A DNA stretch of 64,000 bases from Desulfitobacterium_A sp034927245. GTDB lineage: Bacteria; Bacillota; Desulfitobacteriia; Desulfitobacteriales; Desulfitobacteriaceae. The stretch is taken from the NCBI RefSeq assembly GCF_034927245.1, contig NZ_JAYFQK010000059.1:1-64000 (forward strand), given 5' to 3'. Every line of letters begins with the position of its first letter. Positions within the stretch are counted from its first letter, which is position 1. The notes under the pieces were generated by a model. It saw nothing but the letters and a program-made list of their open reading frames with translations. It was not told the origin of the DNA and ran no database searches. This document shows positions 34,515 through 43,620 of the stretch, piece after piece. Both the position numbers and the translations under genes were made by a program.

Positions 34515-35672
34515 TCAGGCAAGTTTCAAAGCTCTATTAAAGCAGTCAATGGCCTGCTCATACTCTGAGCAATGTTCATAAATATTACCCAGTAAGGCCC
34601 ATCCTTCGGAATGTTCCGGCTCAATCTGCAGCAAGCGTTTTACGGTGTCAATACCCGCTTCCCAATTTCCTTTTTGAGCATGGCATACTGCTAAATTATA
34701 AAGGATTAGGGGATTTTCATTGGCAATTTGTAAGGCCTCTTGATAGTATTCGGTTGCCTTACGCGACCTTCCCAGTTGAACAAGGGTATAGGCCATATTG
34801 TTAAGAAGAATGGGATCATTCTTGGAAAGAGAATAGGCTTTTTCCTGATATTCTAAAGCTTCAAGCGATTTCCCCATATTTTGATAAACAGCCGCTAAAT
34901 TGCATAAAGCATCATAATGATCGGGTTCATATTTTAAGACCATTTTAAAATAATGAATTCCTTTCTTTAATTCATTAAGTTGAACATAGCAATAGGCTAA
35001 ACGTGCAACGATGTCCGGATTTACACTATAACGGAGCGCGCGGTCAAAACTAATAGCCGCCTGAGCCATCTGCTGTAACTGTAGATGGCTTTCCGCCTTC
35101 ATTTCCCAATAATCCGCCCGGCGGGGTTTGAGTTCACAACACCCCTGATAGCAGCGCAAGGCCTCAAGGTGCTCCCCGTGATAAGTGTAAATTTTGCCTA
35201 ATCGAAAAAGCAATTCAGTGTTATGCGGGTTCGTACGGATTGCCTTATTTAAATATTCAATAGCAGCATGCCAATTTCCCTGCTCTAATCTGATATTAGC
35301 GAGCATTTCTAAATAGAGCGCATCCTGAGGCTCCTTTGCCAAAGCTTTCTGAACCCGATCTTCTGCCTCTTCGATCAACCCTTGAGCCATGTAGCATTGG
35401 GACATCAAATAAAGGATTTCTGCATCAAAAGCCTTATCTAAGCCAATATATTTTTCTAAATAATCCCTGGCTTCCTGGTATACTTCATGTTCAATAAGAC
35501 GTCTTACAACTCGGAGTTGGGGTCGGTCGGAATCGTTTTCAAGGAGCCGAAGCCAATTTCTAATCGACTTTTCCAAGTTACCTGAAAAATTCAGACTCCA
35601 ATCTTCGATCCGTGTGATCCAGGAGGATTTTCTTTCCCAAGAAACTTTCCGACTGGTTGTTAGAGGAAACAT
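34515..35672 (-). CDS. Tetratricopeptide repeat protein
   Basis: A soluble scaffold of about 385 residues, almost entirely TPR units (about nine), for example YLEMLANIRLEQGNWHAAIE, AYTLVQLGRSRKATEYYQEA and LLGNIYEHCSEYEQAIDCFN. No enzyme domain or signal peptide is seen. The start ATG at 35672 has AAGGAG 9 nt upstream; the earlier ATG lies inside that site. It stands between fur and folE on the same strand. The partner is unknown. Confidence 0.82.
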   Translation of the reverse strand: MFPLTTSRKVSWERKSSWITRIEDWSLNFSGNLEKSIRNWLRLLENDSDRPQLRVVRRLIEHEVYQEARDYLEKYIGLDKAFDAEILYLMSQCYMAQGLIEEAEDRVQKALAKEPQDALYLEMLANIRLEQGNWHAAIEYLNKAIRTNPHNTELLFRLGKIYTYHGEHLEALRCYQGCCELKPRRADYWEMKAESHLQLQQMAQAAISFDRALRYSVNPDIVARLAYCYVQLNELKKGIHYFKMVLKYEPDHYDALCNLAAVYQNMGKSLEALEYQEKAYSLSKNDPILLNNMAYTLVQLGRSRKATEYYQEALQIANENPLILYNLAVCHAQKGNWEAGIDTVKRLLQIEPEHSEGWALLGNIYEHCSEYEQAIDCFNRALKLA

Positions 35673-35770
35673 AAGGCGTCGCTCCTTTACCATATTCTAG
35701 TAAATGGTTTCGCCTTATTACATATATTTCCTTTAGAAAAATTGCGTATAATTCCGGCAAAAAAGCACGT

Positions 35771-36217
35771 CTATTCTAACGTGCTTTGACATTTCTGGCA
35801 ATATCCAAAAAATTTAAGATCATGATCGACAACTTTAAATTTAATTCGTTTATAAATTACAGCTTCCAACGATTCCAATAAATCATCGTCAAACTCAGAA
35901 ACCGCCCCGCAATTCAAACAAATCATATGGTGATGATGATGTACATCTTTGCGCGTGAACTCATACCGACTGCACCCATCTCCGAAATCATTTTTCTGCA
36001 AGATCCCCAGCTCAGCTAATAAGTCTAACGTCCGATATACGGTGGCTAATCCCATGTCAGAATACTCATTTTTAACGAGTGAATATACGTCTTCGGCACT
36101 TAAATGTTGATCCGCATTATCCAAGAAAGTCCTTAAAATAGTTTGTCGCTGAGGAGTCAATTTATAGGAATTATTTCGTAGACGGTCACAAATAACCTCA
36201 TATTGGTCATTAATCAT
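35771..36217 (-). CDS. Fur-family metalloregulator
   Basis: A 148-residue repressor with an N-terminal winged helix (LTPQRQTILRTF, and GLATVYRTLDLLAELGIL) and a C-terminal dimerisation domain. It carries a His-rich metal site (DVHHHHHMICLNCG) and two CxxC pairs (CLNC, CQKC) for structural zinc. Overall it looks closest to Fur (iron), but PerR or Zur cannot be excluded. The frame starts with ATG after AGGAAT. No palindromic Fur box was obvious upstream. Confidence 0.9.
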   Translation of the reverse strand: MINDQYEVICDRLRNNSYKLTPQRQTILRTFLDNADQHLSAEDVYSLVKNEYSDMGLATVYRTLDLLAELGILQKNDFGDGCSRYEFTRKDVHHHHHMICLNCGAVSEFDDDLLESLEAVIYKRIKFKVVDHDLKFFGYCQKCQSTLE

Positions 36218-36324
36218 ATTCCTACACCCTCAAATCCTTGTTTACTCTATTATATTCCACATGCTCTTTTTTGCAAGATTCTCTCTAAAATAAGCAATGA
36301 ATGTATCTACTCGAACTCGAACAT

Positions 36325-36362
36325 TAAAAAAAATTAAAGGGGCCGTTTTACGACAGCCCCTT
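36325..36362 (-). terminator. Terminator after the YkuS-like gene
   Basis: On the minus strand AAGGGGC / GCCCCTT with a 12-nt loop, followed by TTTAATTTTTTTT. Confidence 0.85.
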
Positions 36363-36372
36363 CGTAGAAAAA

Positions 36373-36612
36373 CTAGGATAATCGGTCCCGTAAAATTTCA
36401 ACGACTTCCTCTGCGCTTCGTCCTGAAGCATTGATGATCGGGACGTGCAGGTTCACAGGGGATGCTAAAATATCCGTGCCATCTCCTTTGACAACTACGG
36501 CCCGAACATTTTTCAGGTCATCACCCTCTAGGGAAGTCGTATGAAATCCGGAAGCGTGTAAAGATTGAACAACATTGGAAAGTCCGGTCTCAACTGCGAT
36601 TTTTTTGTACAT
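36373..36612 (-). CDS. UPF0180 (YkuS-like) protein
   Basis: About 79 residues. The layout KIAVETGLSNVVQSLHASGF, then VVVKGDGTDIL, then VPIINASGRSAEEVVEIL matches the Bacillus YkuS/UPF0180 family. No function is known. I start at ATG 36612 (MYKKIAVE), with GAGGGGG upstream; a TTG two codons earlier is the alternative. Confidence 0.8.
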   Translation of the reverse strand: MYKKIAVETGLSNVVQSLHASGFHTTSLEGDDLKNVRAVVVKGDGTDILASPVNLHVPIINASGRSAEEVVEILRDRLS

Positions 36613-36678
36613 TTTCAAACCCCCTCTGCACCTATTTTTTGTTTTCTTTTTTTATCTATACCGTTGAAAATTTCCCAG

Positions 36679-38973
36679 TTAAAATTCAAATTCCGAACGA
36701 TATATTTCTGAATAATCCACAGATAGATTTGGTTTTTCGATAATAAAATTGGGTTGCAAATCCGCGAATGTCACTTCAGCCGTGACTAGAATCTTACCTT
36801 CCCCTTCGATTAACATTTGCACAATCGGCTTATGGGGCGGGGTCCGCTCAAGGATGAGTTCATACTGACCTGCTTTTTCTTGGCCCTCCAACTTTACTTT
36901 ACGGGGAAGTTTATTCATCGGCAGAAAATCATCAATTTGATCGACACGGAAGGGACGCGAACTTTGGATTTTCAGTTTTACTCGATAGGGCTCTCGCCCA
37001 TAATTCATTTTTAATGTTAAGCTAAAATTACGTGTACCTTTATCCTGGACGATTCCCTCTAAGTTCATGGGCGGGTTATTTGCTTGTGCCGGAAGATAGA
37101 CATCTTTGCTGTGCTCCTGATTGAGTTCCGCAGCAAGTTGCTTCGGGATGAAATCAGCTGAACTTAGATGATACTGAACGGTTTGACCAGATTGACCACC
37201 TGTCCACTCCTTTTGAATATGAACGCTTTGAGAACGTGATTGCGTATAACCGGGAACTAAGCCAAGCAGCAGTAAGTTGACAGTAAGGAAAATTACAGCG
37301 GGAACTTGTGCCGCTTTTAAAATTGGCCTTAAGAATTTAGGCTTTGTTAAAATACAAAACATCCCTGAAAAGAGGAGTGGAATCAAGAGTCCTGCATAAA
37401 ACAGTGTAAATATTAAGGGATACTTATGGGCCATTTCGTAGAAGCTAACCCACTGCTGAGAATTTAAAAGTTCCCAATGGATATGATAAATAAAGTAAGG
37501 GCCGACTAAGGCCAAAATTAATTGCGGCCATAAATAGAGAAGGTCTAAACATAATAACCAAAACAAGAAAGGAAACGCCAAGTCTAGCCGATACAGGGCT
37601 AAGGAAGTCGTAATCAAAAGTAATAATCCTGTTGCCGCCAACCAATAGAAGTTGCCGGATTGGGCAAACGGTACCTTTTTGAGAACCCCGATTCCCAAAA
37701 GTATAAGACACATTGCAACCATTATTCTCGAAACCAACACAAGACCCGGATATGCATACCAGAGAATATCCACGCCTTTAATCTTTTGCCATACCAGCTC
37801 ACCAACGCCGCTGATTGCAACAACAGCAATAGATAAGGCAGTTAGGGTTATCACCGCTAGGAGATAACGAGCCCAGGTTCGAAAATTTGCCGGACTATTC
37901 GTCCTAAAGGCTCGAATAAAGAGATATCCTGTGAAAATTAAGATAAGGATAAATATAATGCGCAGCCCTAGAGTAGGTAAAATGATTACTTCTGAGCCCA
38001 TTTGAAACGTAAGATAAGAAGTATCCCACTTCTGAGGACCTACAGACGAGAAATGAACCGTTGAAAGCATTTCTTGAATAAGCTGTCCGACGCGTTCCAT
38101 GTCGTGAAGGGATACTCTCTCCATTTGATCCTCAGGCCGATGATAAAACCCCTCAGGGCGTCCTGCAATACCAAAGCCTACTGCCGGAATTCCATGATCT
38201 AAAAATGAACTGAAATCACTATTGCCGCCCTGATTTCCTTCACGCGTCATCACCAAGAAATCTCGGCTTACATGAAAAGGAATACTTTCGTTCTTAACAA
38301 TGTTTACAATTTGACGAACTAATTCCGGAGGTGCAGAAACTTTTCCCGCTACATCAATTTCTAAAGGAGTCCCTACCATGTCCAAATTAAGCATCCACCG
38401 TACAGCTGAAAGATCTGCTTGTGACGTGTAGTACTCTGACCCAACCAGTCCCGCTTCTTCCGCACCGAAAAAAACAAGCTGATATGATTCTTGATGAGGG
38501 TTGCTTCCCAGTACCCTGGCCAGTTCTAAGAGGACTCCAACCCCAGAGGCATTGTCCAAAGCTCCCGGGGCGGAGGAATCTGCCGAATCGTAATGAGCAC
38601 CGAGAAGGACTGTCTCAGGTCTTTCTCCCGGGAGCTCTGCAATAATATTCCGGCTATTTATCACCTGAAGGTAATTTTCAGGTTGCAACGGATTATTTTG
38701 AACAACGACTTTACTGAAGGGTTGTTCCTTAACCTTCCACCCCGCCTTTTCGAGGATATAGTAAATATATTGAGCCGCTTTTTCTTCCCCTTTACTACCC
38801 GCCGGACGCGGACCAATCTTTTCGGATAAATACTGCGCATGTTCGTAGGCCTTGCCTGCAGAAAAACTGATATCTTGAGGCTGTCCGTAAGCAACGGGGG
38901 CTCCAGCCAGCAGGAAAAAAAGCATGATCAGAAATATGCTGCTCATCTTTGGGCTGATCTTTAGTCCCCTCAT
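36679..38973 (-). CDS. M28 aminopeptidase with a C-terminal polytopic membrane region
   Basis: A 764-residue exported zinc peptidase. After a signal sequence (residues 10-30) comes an M28 catalytic domain: GAHYDSADSSAPGALDNASG with the HxD pair and bridging aspartate, FGAEEAGLVGSEYY with the two glutamates, LNLDMVG and the final H in GFYHRPEDQ. From about residue 325 there are eight or so membrane helices, then a C-terminal beta-rich extracytoplasmic domain. This three-part layout recalls eukaryotic Fxna/ER M28 proteases. It would trim peptides outside the membrane. Monocistronic. Confidence 0.88.
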   Translation of the reverse strand: MRGLKISPKMSSIFLIMLFFLLAGAPVAYGQPQDISFSAGKAYEHAQYLSEKIGPRPAGSKGEEKAAQYIYYILEKAGWKVKEQPFSKVVVQNNPLQPENYLQVINSRNIIAELPGERPETVLLGAHYDSADSSAPGALDNASGVGVLLELARVLGSNPHQESYQLVFFGAEEAGLVGSEYYTSQADLSAVRWMLNLDMVGTPLEIDVAGKVSAPPELVRQIVNIVKNESIPFHVSRDFLVMTREGNQGGNSDFSSFLDHGIPAVGFGIAGRPEGFYHRPEDQMERVSLHDMERVGQLIQEMLSTVHFSSVGPQKWDTSYLTFQMGSEVIILPTLGLRIIFILILIFTGYLFIRAFRTNSPANFRTWARYLLAVITLTALSIAVVAISGVGELVWQKIKGVDILWYAYPGLVLVSRIMVAMCLILLGIGVLKKVPFAQSGNFYWLAATGLLLLITTSLALYRLDLAFPFLFWLLCLDLLYLWPQLILALVGPYFIYHIHWELLNSQQWVSFYEMAHKYPLIFTLFYAGLLIPLLFSGMFCILTKPKFLRPILKAAQVPAVIFLTVNLLLLGLVPGYTQSRSQSVHIQKEWTGGQSGQTVQYHLSSADFIPKQLAAELNQEHSKDVYLPAQANNPPMNLEGIVQDKGTRNFSLTLKMNYGREPYRVKLKIQSSRPFRVDQIDDFLPMNKLPRKVKLEGQEKAGQYELILERTPPHKPIVQMLIEGEGKILVTAEVTFADLQPNFIIEKPNLSVDYSEIYRSEFEF

Positions 38974-39105
38974 TCATCCGTTCTCCTTTTCATTTTTACG
39001 CTTGCCAATTTTTATGAGGAGTCTTTCACGAATAGACCAATTTTTTAATAGTTCAGTTCTATGTTATAATATTGATATAAAAACCCTGAGAAAAAGAAAA
39101 GGATA

Positions 39106-40128
39106 ATGAATATGCTTAGAAAGTATTTTCTAATTTTCGTTTGTATCACTTTGGTCCTTACGGGGTGCTCTTTTGATTATGCGAAGTTCTTTAAAAAGAA
39201 AGACATACCCGTTTCAAATTTATCAGCAGATTCCGTGCTCTTAAGCAATGATGAGATATATAACAAAACTGTTGAAACCATCAATAATGCCAAAACATCT
39301 ATATATGTTGAGCAAGGTATATTTACCGATGAGAGATTAGCACAGTTACTGATTGCTAAATCGAAAAGCGGACTCGACGTTCGTGTTTTGATGGATCAAT
39401 TTCATACGGCTAATAAAACAACCTTAACAGAATTTAAAAACAACCAAGTTTCCGCCCAATTCTATCCCGCTCGCAAAGGCCAGTATAACCGTCTTAAACT
39501 CATGGTTGTTGATTCCAGCCAAGCGATTGTTTATTCAAATTACTGGAGCCCTGAAAACTGGAATGCGGATAACATGGCCGTAATCGTCAATGGCAAAACG
39601 GCCTGGAAATTAGCGAATGTCTATAATCGTGACTGGGAATTTACGACAACTTTGAAACTTAATGTTCCCGAAACAACTACACTAGCAGATGATAATATTA
39701 CTCCGGCAACCAATGCAAATATCAAACAACAAATTTCGGAACAGATATCCTCAAGCAATAAAAGTATTTGGGCTTTGCTGACAGAACTCACCGATCAGGA
39801 GACGCTGCAAGCGCTGATTGATGCTGCTTCTAAAGGACTTGATGTAAAGGTCATTGTGGACGAAAGTGCCAAATCCACCCCGGTAGTATTGGAAAATCTA
39901 AGAGCAGCAGGGGTTCAAGTTCGCTTCTATCAGCGGAAAAATGGGCAGCCGCTTGGTATTAATATTGGTATTTTTGATGGCAAAAGCTTTATTTTCTCAA
40001 GTTCCGGATGGACTCACTACACCTTTGTAATCAATCATGAAATGTCCATTACTGTCCCATCTCCTACTGCCACAGAGAAATTAGTCCAAATGTTTAATAC
40101 GGAATGGCAAGTTGGGACTACAAGCTGA
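39106..40128 (+). CDS. Phospholipase D-like lipoprotein with degenerate HKD motifs
   Basis: A lipoprotein (lipobox LTGC, Cys21) with the two-lobed phospholipase D fold in 340 residues. Each lobe has the usual layout but lacks the catalytic HxKx4D. Lobe 1 reads RLKLMVVD (His replaced by Arg), lobe 2 GINIGIFD (His and Lys both lost). A hydrolase role is therefore unlikely; it may bind lipid or nucleic acid. The start could also be ATG 39112, which has better spacing from AAAAGGA. Monocistronic with a terminator. Confidence 0.8.
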   Translation: MNMLRKYFLIFVCITLVLTGCSFDYAKFFKKKDIPVSNLSADSVLLSNDEIYNKTVETINNAKTSIYVEQGIFTDERLAQLLIAKSKSGLDVRVLMDQFHTANKTTLTEFKNNQVSAQFYPARKGQYNRLKLMVVDSSQAIVYSNYWSPENWNADNMAVIVNGKTAWKLANVYNRDWEFTTTLKLNVPETTTLADDNITPATNANIKQQISEQISSSNKSIWALLTELTDQETLQALIDAASKGLDVKVIVDESAKSTPVVLENLRAAGVQVRFYQRKNGQPLGINIGIFDGKSFIFSSSGWTHYTFVINHEMSITVPSPTATEKLVQMFNTEWQVGTTS

Positions 40129-40158
40129 TAAGCTCCATTTAAACTTCAATTTAAACTT

Positions 40159-40211
40159 TAATGGGCTGCTGCACTTGAACTTAATCGTTCTTTGTGCTAG
40201 CAGCCCATTTT
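40159..40211 (+). terminator. Terminator after the PLD-like gene
   Basis: AATGGGCTGCT-GCAC / GTGC-TAGCAGCCCATT, followed by TTTT, with a long loop. It also faces the convergent histidine phosphatase gene. Confidence 0.85.
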
Positions 40212-40229
40212 TGACATACTGATTAAATG

Positions 40230-40856
40230 TTATTTATTCTCAAGATTTAAATGCTTATGATCTGCGATTAGAACTGGGATAACTTCTCCCTCAGTTGTAA
40301 TATCTAATATATTTACTGCAGTATTATACTGCCAAGGAACATTTGTCCAATCTTCAATAGGAATGCCCAGTGCTCTTTTAATGAGCAGTTGGAGTGTCAT
40401 CCCATGAGTAACAATACATAGAGTCTGCTCAGGATGCTTATCGGCTAAGCTTAAAAAGAAACTCCAAGCCCGTTCGGTAACATGCTGCATACTCTCTCCC
40501 CCGGGGATTTTAACCTGATCAGGGTTATGTTCCCAGAGCTTAAACAGATCAGGATAAGCACCTCTGAGCCTATTCCATTCTTGCCCTTCCCAATCCCCAA
40601 AGGACAGCTCCCGCATTGCCGGTTCTACTTTAACTTCCGGTAAATTTAACACCTTACGAATTTCATCGGCCGTTGCTCTTGCCCTAGGCAAATCACTCGA
40701 ATATAGAACGGATATTTTCTCGTCTAGCAAACGCTTTGCCAAAACTCGAGCTTGGTAAATTCCATTAGCGGTTAAGGGCGAATCCATTGCTCCCTGAACG
40801 CGACCTTCGATGTTCCATTGGGTTTCCCCATGGCGGGTTAAGATTACTCTTGTCAT
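40230..40856 (-). CDS. Histidine phosphatase family protein (phosphoglycerate mutase-like)
   Basis: A 208-residue phosphatase of the RHG superfamily. The catalytic histidine is in TRHGETQWNIEGR, followed by SSDLPRARATAD, RELSFGDWEGQEW and the second histidine in VTHGMTLQLL. Relatives include GpmB-type mutases, CobC and broad-specificity phosphatases; the substrate cannot be assigned. It is separated from the 6S RNA by that RNA's terminator. Confidence 0.88.
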   Translation of the reverse strand: MTRVILTRHGETQWNIEGRVQGAMDSPLTANGIYQARVLAKRLLDEKISVLYSSDLPRARATADEIRKVLNLPEVKVEPAMRELSFGDWEGQEWNRLRGAYPDLFKLWEHNPDQVKIPGGESMQHVTERAWSFFLSLADKHPEQTLCIVTHGMTLQLLIKRALGIPIEDWTNVPWQYNTAVNILDITTEGEVIPVLIADHKHLNLENK

Positions 40857-40910
40857 CCTCTATTCTCACTCTCATCCTTTAAACTTCTTTAGATCAAGCG
40901 GTTAGTGAAT

Positions 40911-40940
40911 TAAAAATGGTAGGGAACTCTTCCCTACCAT
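40911..40940 (-). terminator. Terminator of 6S RNA
   Basis: ATGGTAGGGAA / TTCCCTACCAT perfect stem with a small loop followed by TTTTTAA on the minus strand. Confidence 0.9.
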
Positions 40941-41113
40941 GCCCGCCTTGCCGTAAAACTCCAGGTTTCTGACCCTGCTCTCGCAGGTGGGCACCTAGAT
41001 CAGCCTTTCCGCCGTCCCCCTAAAAAGGGCTTGACGTACTCAATAGATCATTCCGGTTCCCGAATCATAAATAGGATCAAAACCAAGAACATCTTACGCA
41101 CAACGCAGGTTCT
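40941..41113 (-). ncRNA. ssrS: 6S RNA
   Basis: A roughly 173-nt RNA that binds the sigma-A RNA polymerase holoenzyme as an open-promoter mimic. The 5' end AGAACCTGCGTTGTGCGT pairs with the 3' end ACGGCAAGGCGGGC over about 12 positions, the closing stem. The 6S hallmarks CCTGnGnTGTnCGT and the 3' portion with CCCACCTG...CAGGGTCAG are present. The middle should form the open bubble. An extended -10 lies 7 nt before the proposed 5' end, and a terminator follows directly. I judged it against remembered family features, not a covariance model. Confidence 0.82.
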
Positions 41114-41119
41114 TTTTAT

Positions 41120-41128
41120 ATTATAACA
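41120..41128 (-). promoter_or_regulatory. Extended -10 promoter of 6S RNA
   Basis: TGTTATAAT (TGn plus perfect TATAAT) on the minus strand, placing the start at A41113. No good -35 hexamer is present. Confidence 0.8.
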
Positions 41129-41167
41129 TGATTATTTAAAAATATCTTGTTGTATTAGGTGGTAATT

Positions 41168-41605
41168 TTATCTTTTATACAGTTTATCCTCAACCTCTGC
41201 CAAACGTTCCTGAAGAAGAGCGATTGTCATCTCTTGGGTACGGATCCTCCGTCTTAGACTTTCCACTTGATACGATAAATCCTGAAATTCATCTTGCAGA
41301 CTCGGTGCTTTTTCAGCCGGAATCTCTTCCGGTACATTAGGGGACTCAGCATTATGAACCATCTCAGTTGACACTTGGTCTGACTTAACCTTAAATCGTC
41401 CATAACGAGTATTGCGGCCGGGATTAAGTTCCAGCCATCCTTCTGCTTCCAGAGATTGAAGAGCACGTTTTAACGTCGTACTCGCTGTCCCTGTCTCCCG
41501 CTGAATTTCCGAATATGCTAGTTCAAATTCTTGACCCTCATGCAACTTTGACATTTTCTCAAAAAAACGTATGAATTTCTCATGCGTCTTCTCTCTTAAT
41601 TTCAT
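41168..41605 (-). CDS. Winged-helix DNA-binding protein with C-terminal coiled coil
   Basis: 145 residues. The first 75 contain a helix-turn-helix (AYSEIQRETGTASTTLKRAL, then LEAEGWLELNPGRN as wing). The last 45 form a coiled coil with heptad hydrophobics (LQDEFQDLSYQVESLRRRI). It is probably a dimeric transcription regulator; the target is unknown. It lies between panB and the 6S RNA on the same strand, with no obvious partner. Confidence 0.68.
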   Translation of the reverse strand: MKLREKTHEKFIRFFEKMSKLHEGQEFELAYSEIQRETGTASTTLKRALQSLEAEGWLELNPGRNTRYGRFKVKSDQVSTEMVHNAESPNVPEEIPAEKAPSLQDEFQDLSYQVESLRRRIRTQEMTIALLQERLAEVEDKLYKR

Positions 41606-41687
41606 AATGGATCATCCCCTATGAATTTATTCGCCAAGGGAAAATAGTACGTCATATTATTAACACGCTTGTCGATACCTGCTCAAA

Positions 41688-42521
41688 TCAGTCTTTTCCG
41701 TAAAGCTTCTCAATAACTTCCTCTGAAATAGAGAATTCATGTTCACTTCCCGGAAAACGTTGTTCCTTAACCTCGATTACATATTGACGAATACCTTCTA
41801 CAGCTATGGGTTTAACATTGCCATACGTCTTTACAAATTTAGGTTTAAAGCGATCAAACATGGATAGCATGTCATGGATAACGAGGACTTGTCCATCACA
41901 TTCTTTTCCCGCACCGATTCCAATCGTTGGCACGTTTACTTCTTGTGTTATCCTTCTCGCCACTTCTGCCGGTATTGCTTCAAGAGTTATTGCCATAACC
42001 CCCGCTTCTTCCAGGGCATGTGCATCTCTCATCAATTGTTTTGCACTTTCAAAATCACGGCCTTGCACTTTAAAACCCCCGAGTTGGCTAGCCGTTTGCG
42101 GGGTTAAGCCAATATGTCCAACCACAGGGATGCCGGCTTGTGTCAATGCTTTAATGATAGGTGCATAGCTTTCCCCGCCTTCTAACTTAACCGCATCAGC
42201 CCCTCCTTCTTTTATAAGCCGCCCTGCATTACTTAAGGCTATATCTATAGTTGGATAGCTCATAAAAGGCATATCCGTTACGACAAAGGTCTGTGGTGCT
42301 CCCCTGCGCACTGCTTTTGTATGGTGGAGCATATCATCCATTGTTACTGGAACGGTTGTATCATATCCAAGAACGACCATTCCTAAAGAATCACCGACAA
42401 GGATCATGTCCACGTTGGCCTCTTCTGCCCAATGTGCCGTAGGATAATCATAAGAAGTTAACATGGCAATTCTTTCATGTTCATCTTTCATTTTAAAGAA
42501 ATCAGGTACAGTCTTTCTCAT
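41688..42521 (-). CDS. panB: 3-methyl-2-oxobutanoate hydroxymethyltransferase
   Basis: First committed step of pantothenate (CoA) synthesis: transfer of hydroxymethyl from methylene-THF to ketoisovalerate. The TIM-barrel markers MLTSYDYPTAHWAEEA, VGDSLGMVVLGYDTT, VKLEGG, GHIGLTPQ and IGIGAG are intact; 277 residues is normal. The other pantothenate genes (panC, panD) are not adjacent in this window. Confidence 0.96.
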   Translation of the reverse strand: MRKTVPDFFKMKDEHERIAMLTSYDYPTAHWAEEANVDMILVGDSLGMVVLGYDTTVPVTMDDMLHHTKAVRRGAPQTFVVTDMPFMSYPTIDIALSNAGRLIKEGGADAVKLEGGESYAPIIKALTQAGIPVVGHIGLTPQTASQLGGFKVQGRDFESAKQLMRDAHALEEAGVMAITLEAIPAEVARRITQEVNVPTIGIGAGKECDGQVLVIHDMLSMFDRFKPKFVKTYGNVKPIAVEGIRQYVIEVKEQRFPGSEHEFSISEEVIEKLYGKD

Positions 42522-42653
42522 TTTAACCTATCTCCTTTAAGTGAATTAAATTTTACTGCTTGGATTATTATACCATAATTCAAAACAAAGGGATAAAAGA
42601 ATACTTTCTAACTTTCAGGCATAGGCTCTACTAGCCAAAGGAGGAATGCCAAT

Positions 42654-43022
42654 ATGCCTAAGTCCTTTAAATTCAGCCTTGTCCTAAAGGGAATCCTTAT
42701 TTCTGCCCTCTTTGCATTAGTTCTTTCCCTTCTTTTCAGCCTTATACTTGCCTTTACAAAAATACCGGAATCCGGATTATCATTCCATTTCATTTTTGGA
42801 ATCAGTGTCTTCTTTGGAGCAGCTCTTACGTCTTATCAAGAAGGATCTAAAGGACTTTACTATGGACTTGCCGTTGGCCTCGGCTTTGTCATTTTCTTAC
42901 TCCTGATATCAGCCATCCTTGCTTCCAGCTCCCCGGTTTGGCTCGGACTTGCTGAGAAAAGCATAATCTCTCTCATCTGTGGTGCAGTTGGCGGGATAAT
43001 CGGTGCTATTCTCAAGCGTTAA
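42654..43022 (+). CDS. TIGR04086-type small membrane protein
   Basis: 122 residues with four predicted membrane helices and short loops, including SYQEGSKGLYYGLAVGLG after helix 2, like the TIGR04086 family common in Clostridia. AGGAGGAA precedes the ATG. Function unknown. Monocistronic or co-transcribed with the FmdE-like gene 91 nt downstream. Confidence 0.72.
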   Translation: MPKSFKFSLVLKGILISALFALVLSLLFSLILAFTKIPESGLSFHFIFGISVFFGAALTSYQEGSKGLYYGLAVGLGFVIFLLLISAILASSSPVWLGLAEKSIISLICGAVGGIIGAILKR

Positions 43023-43113
43023 TACTTAAAAATGCATAACTTCCGATTTCTCTTTAATTTTCATAGATAAAGCGCTAAAATAAGGAATAGAGGAAAATTG
43101 AGGAGGAATAGTT

Positions 43114-43569
43114 ATGTGTGTGGAGAAAACGCCCTGGGAACAAGTGATAGATTTTCATGGACATACCTGTCCGGGAATCGCTATCGGCTACCGTGTTGCT
43201 ATTCTCGCTCAGAAGGAAATGGGAATCCGCCCAACATCAGATTCCGAACTTTTAGTTAAGGCTGAGACCCGTTCTTGTGCTTTAGACGCTTTTCAGATCA
43301 TCAATAAGGCAACAATCGGCCGCAGAGCACTAATAATTGAAGATACACACCAACCCATTTACTCGTTTCATTTCACAGGCACCCAAGAAATCCTGAAAAT
43401 CACCGTAAATTCCGCTCTACTGGAACAGTTCAAATCCCCTAACCCTGATACTCTATCTCCGAGAGAAAAGCAAAATAGAAATCTCGAAATGATCCAGCAT
43501 ATTTTAACCACTGCCGAAAAAGACTTTTGCACAATTGAACGGGTTCACGGAGAGCTCACAAAAGAATAA
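43114..43569 (+). CDS. FmdE-like protein without zinc ribbon
   Basis: A 151-residue FmdE-domain protein. The signature DFHGHTCPGIAIGYRVA holds the metal-binding His/Cys, and C near residue 54 (TRSCALDAFQ) is the second site. Full-length FmdE proteins end in a CxxC zinc ribbon, absent here. In methanogens FmdE accompanies formylmethanofuran dehydrogenase; bacterial stand-alone forms have unknown roles, often linked to molybdenum or formate enzymes. No such genes are nearby. Confidence 0.82.
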   Translation: MCVEKTPWEQVIDFHGHTCPGIAIGYRVAILAQKEMGIRPTSDSELLVKAETRSCALDAFQIINKATIGRRALIIEDTHQPIYSFHFTGTQEILKITVNSALLEQFKSPNPDTLSPREKQNRNLEMIQHILTTAEKDFCTIERVHGELTKE

Positions 43570-43620
43570 GCAGCTTTTAACAATGGGACTGTTGCCCAAT
43601 GCAGCGGTTCCATTTACTAT

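Noticed and set aside
40941..41113. SRP (4.5S) RNA or tmRNA
   Set aside because: The SRP tetraloop motif GGAA/AGCAGCCAA and the tmRNA tag frame are absent; the closing stem and CCCACCTG region fit 6S RNA.
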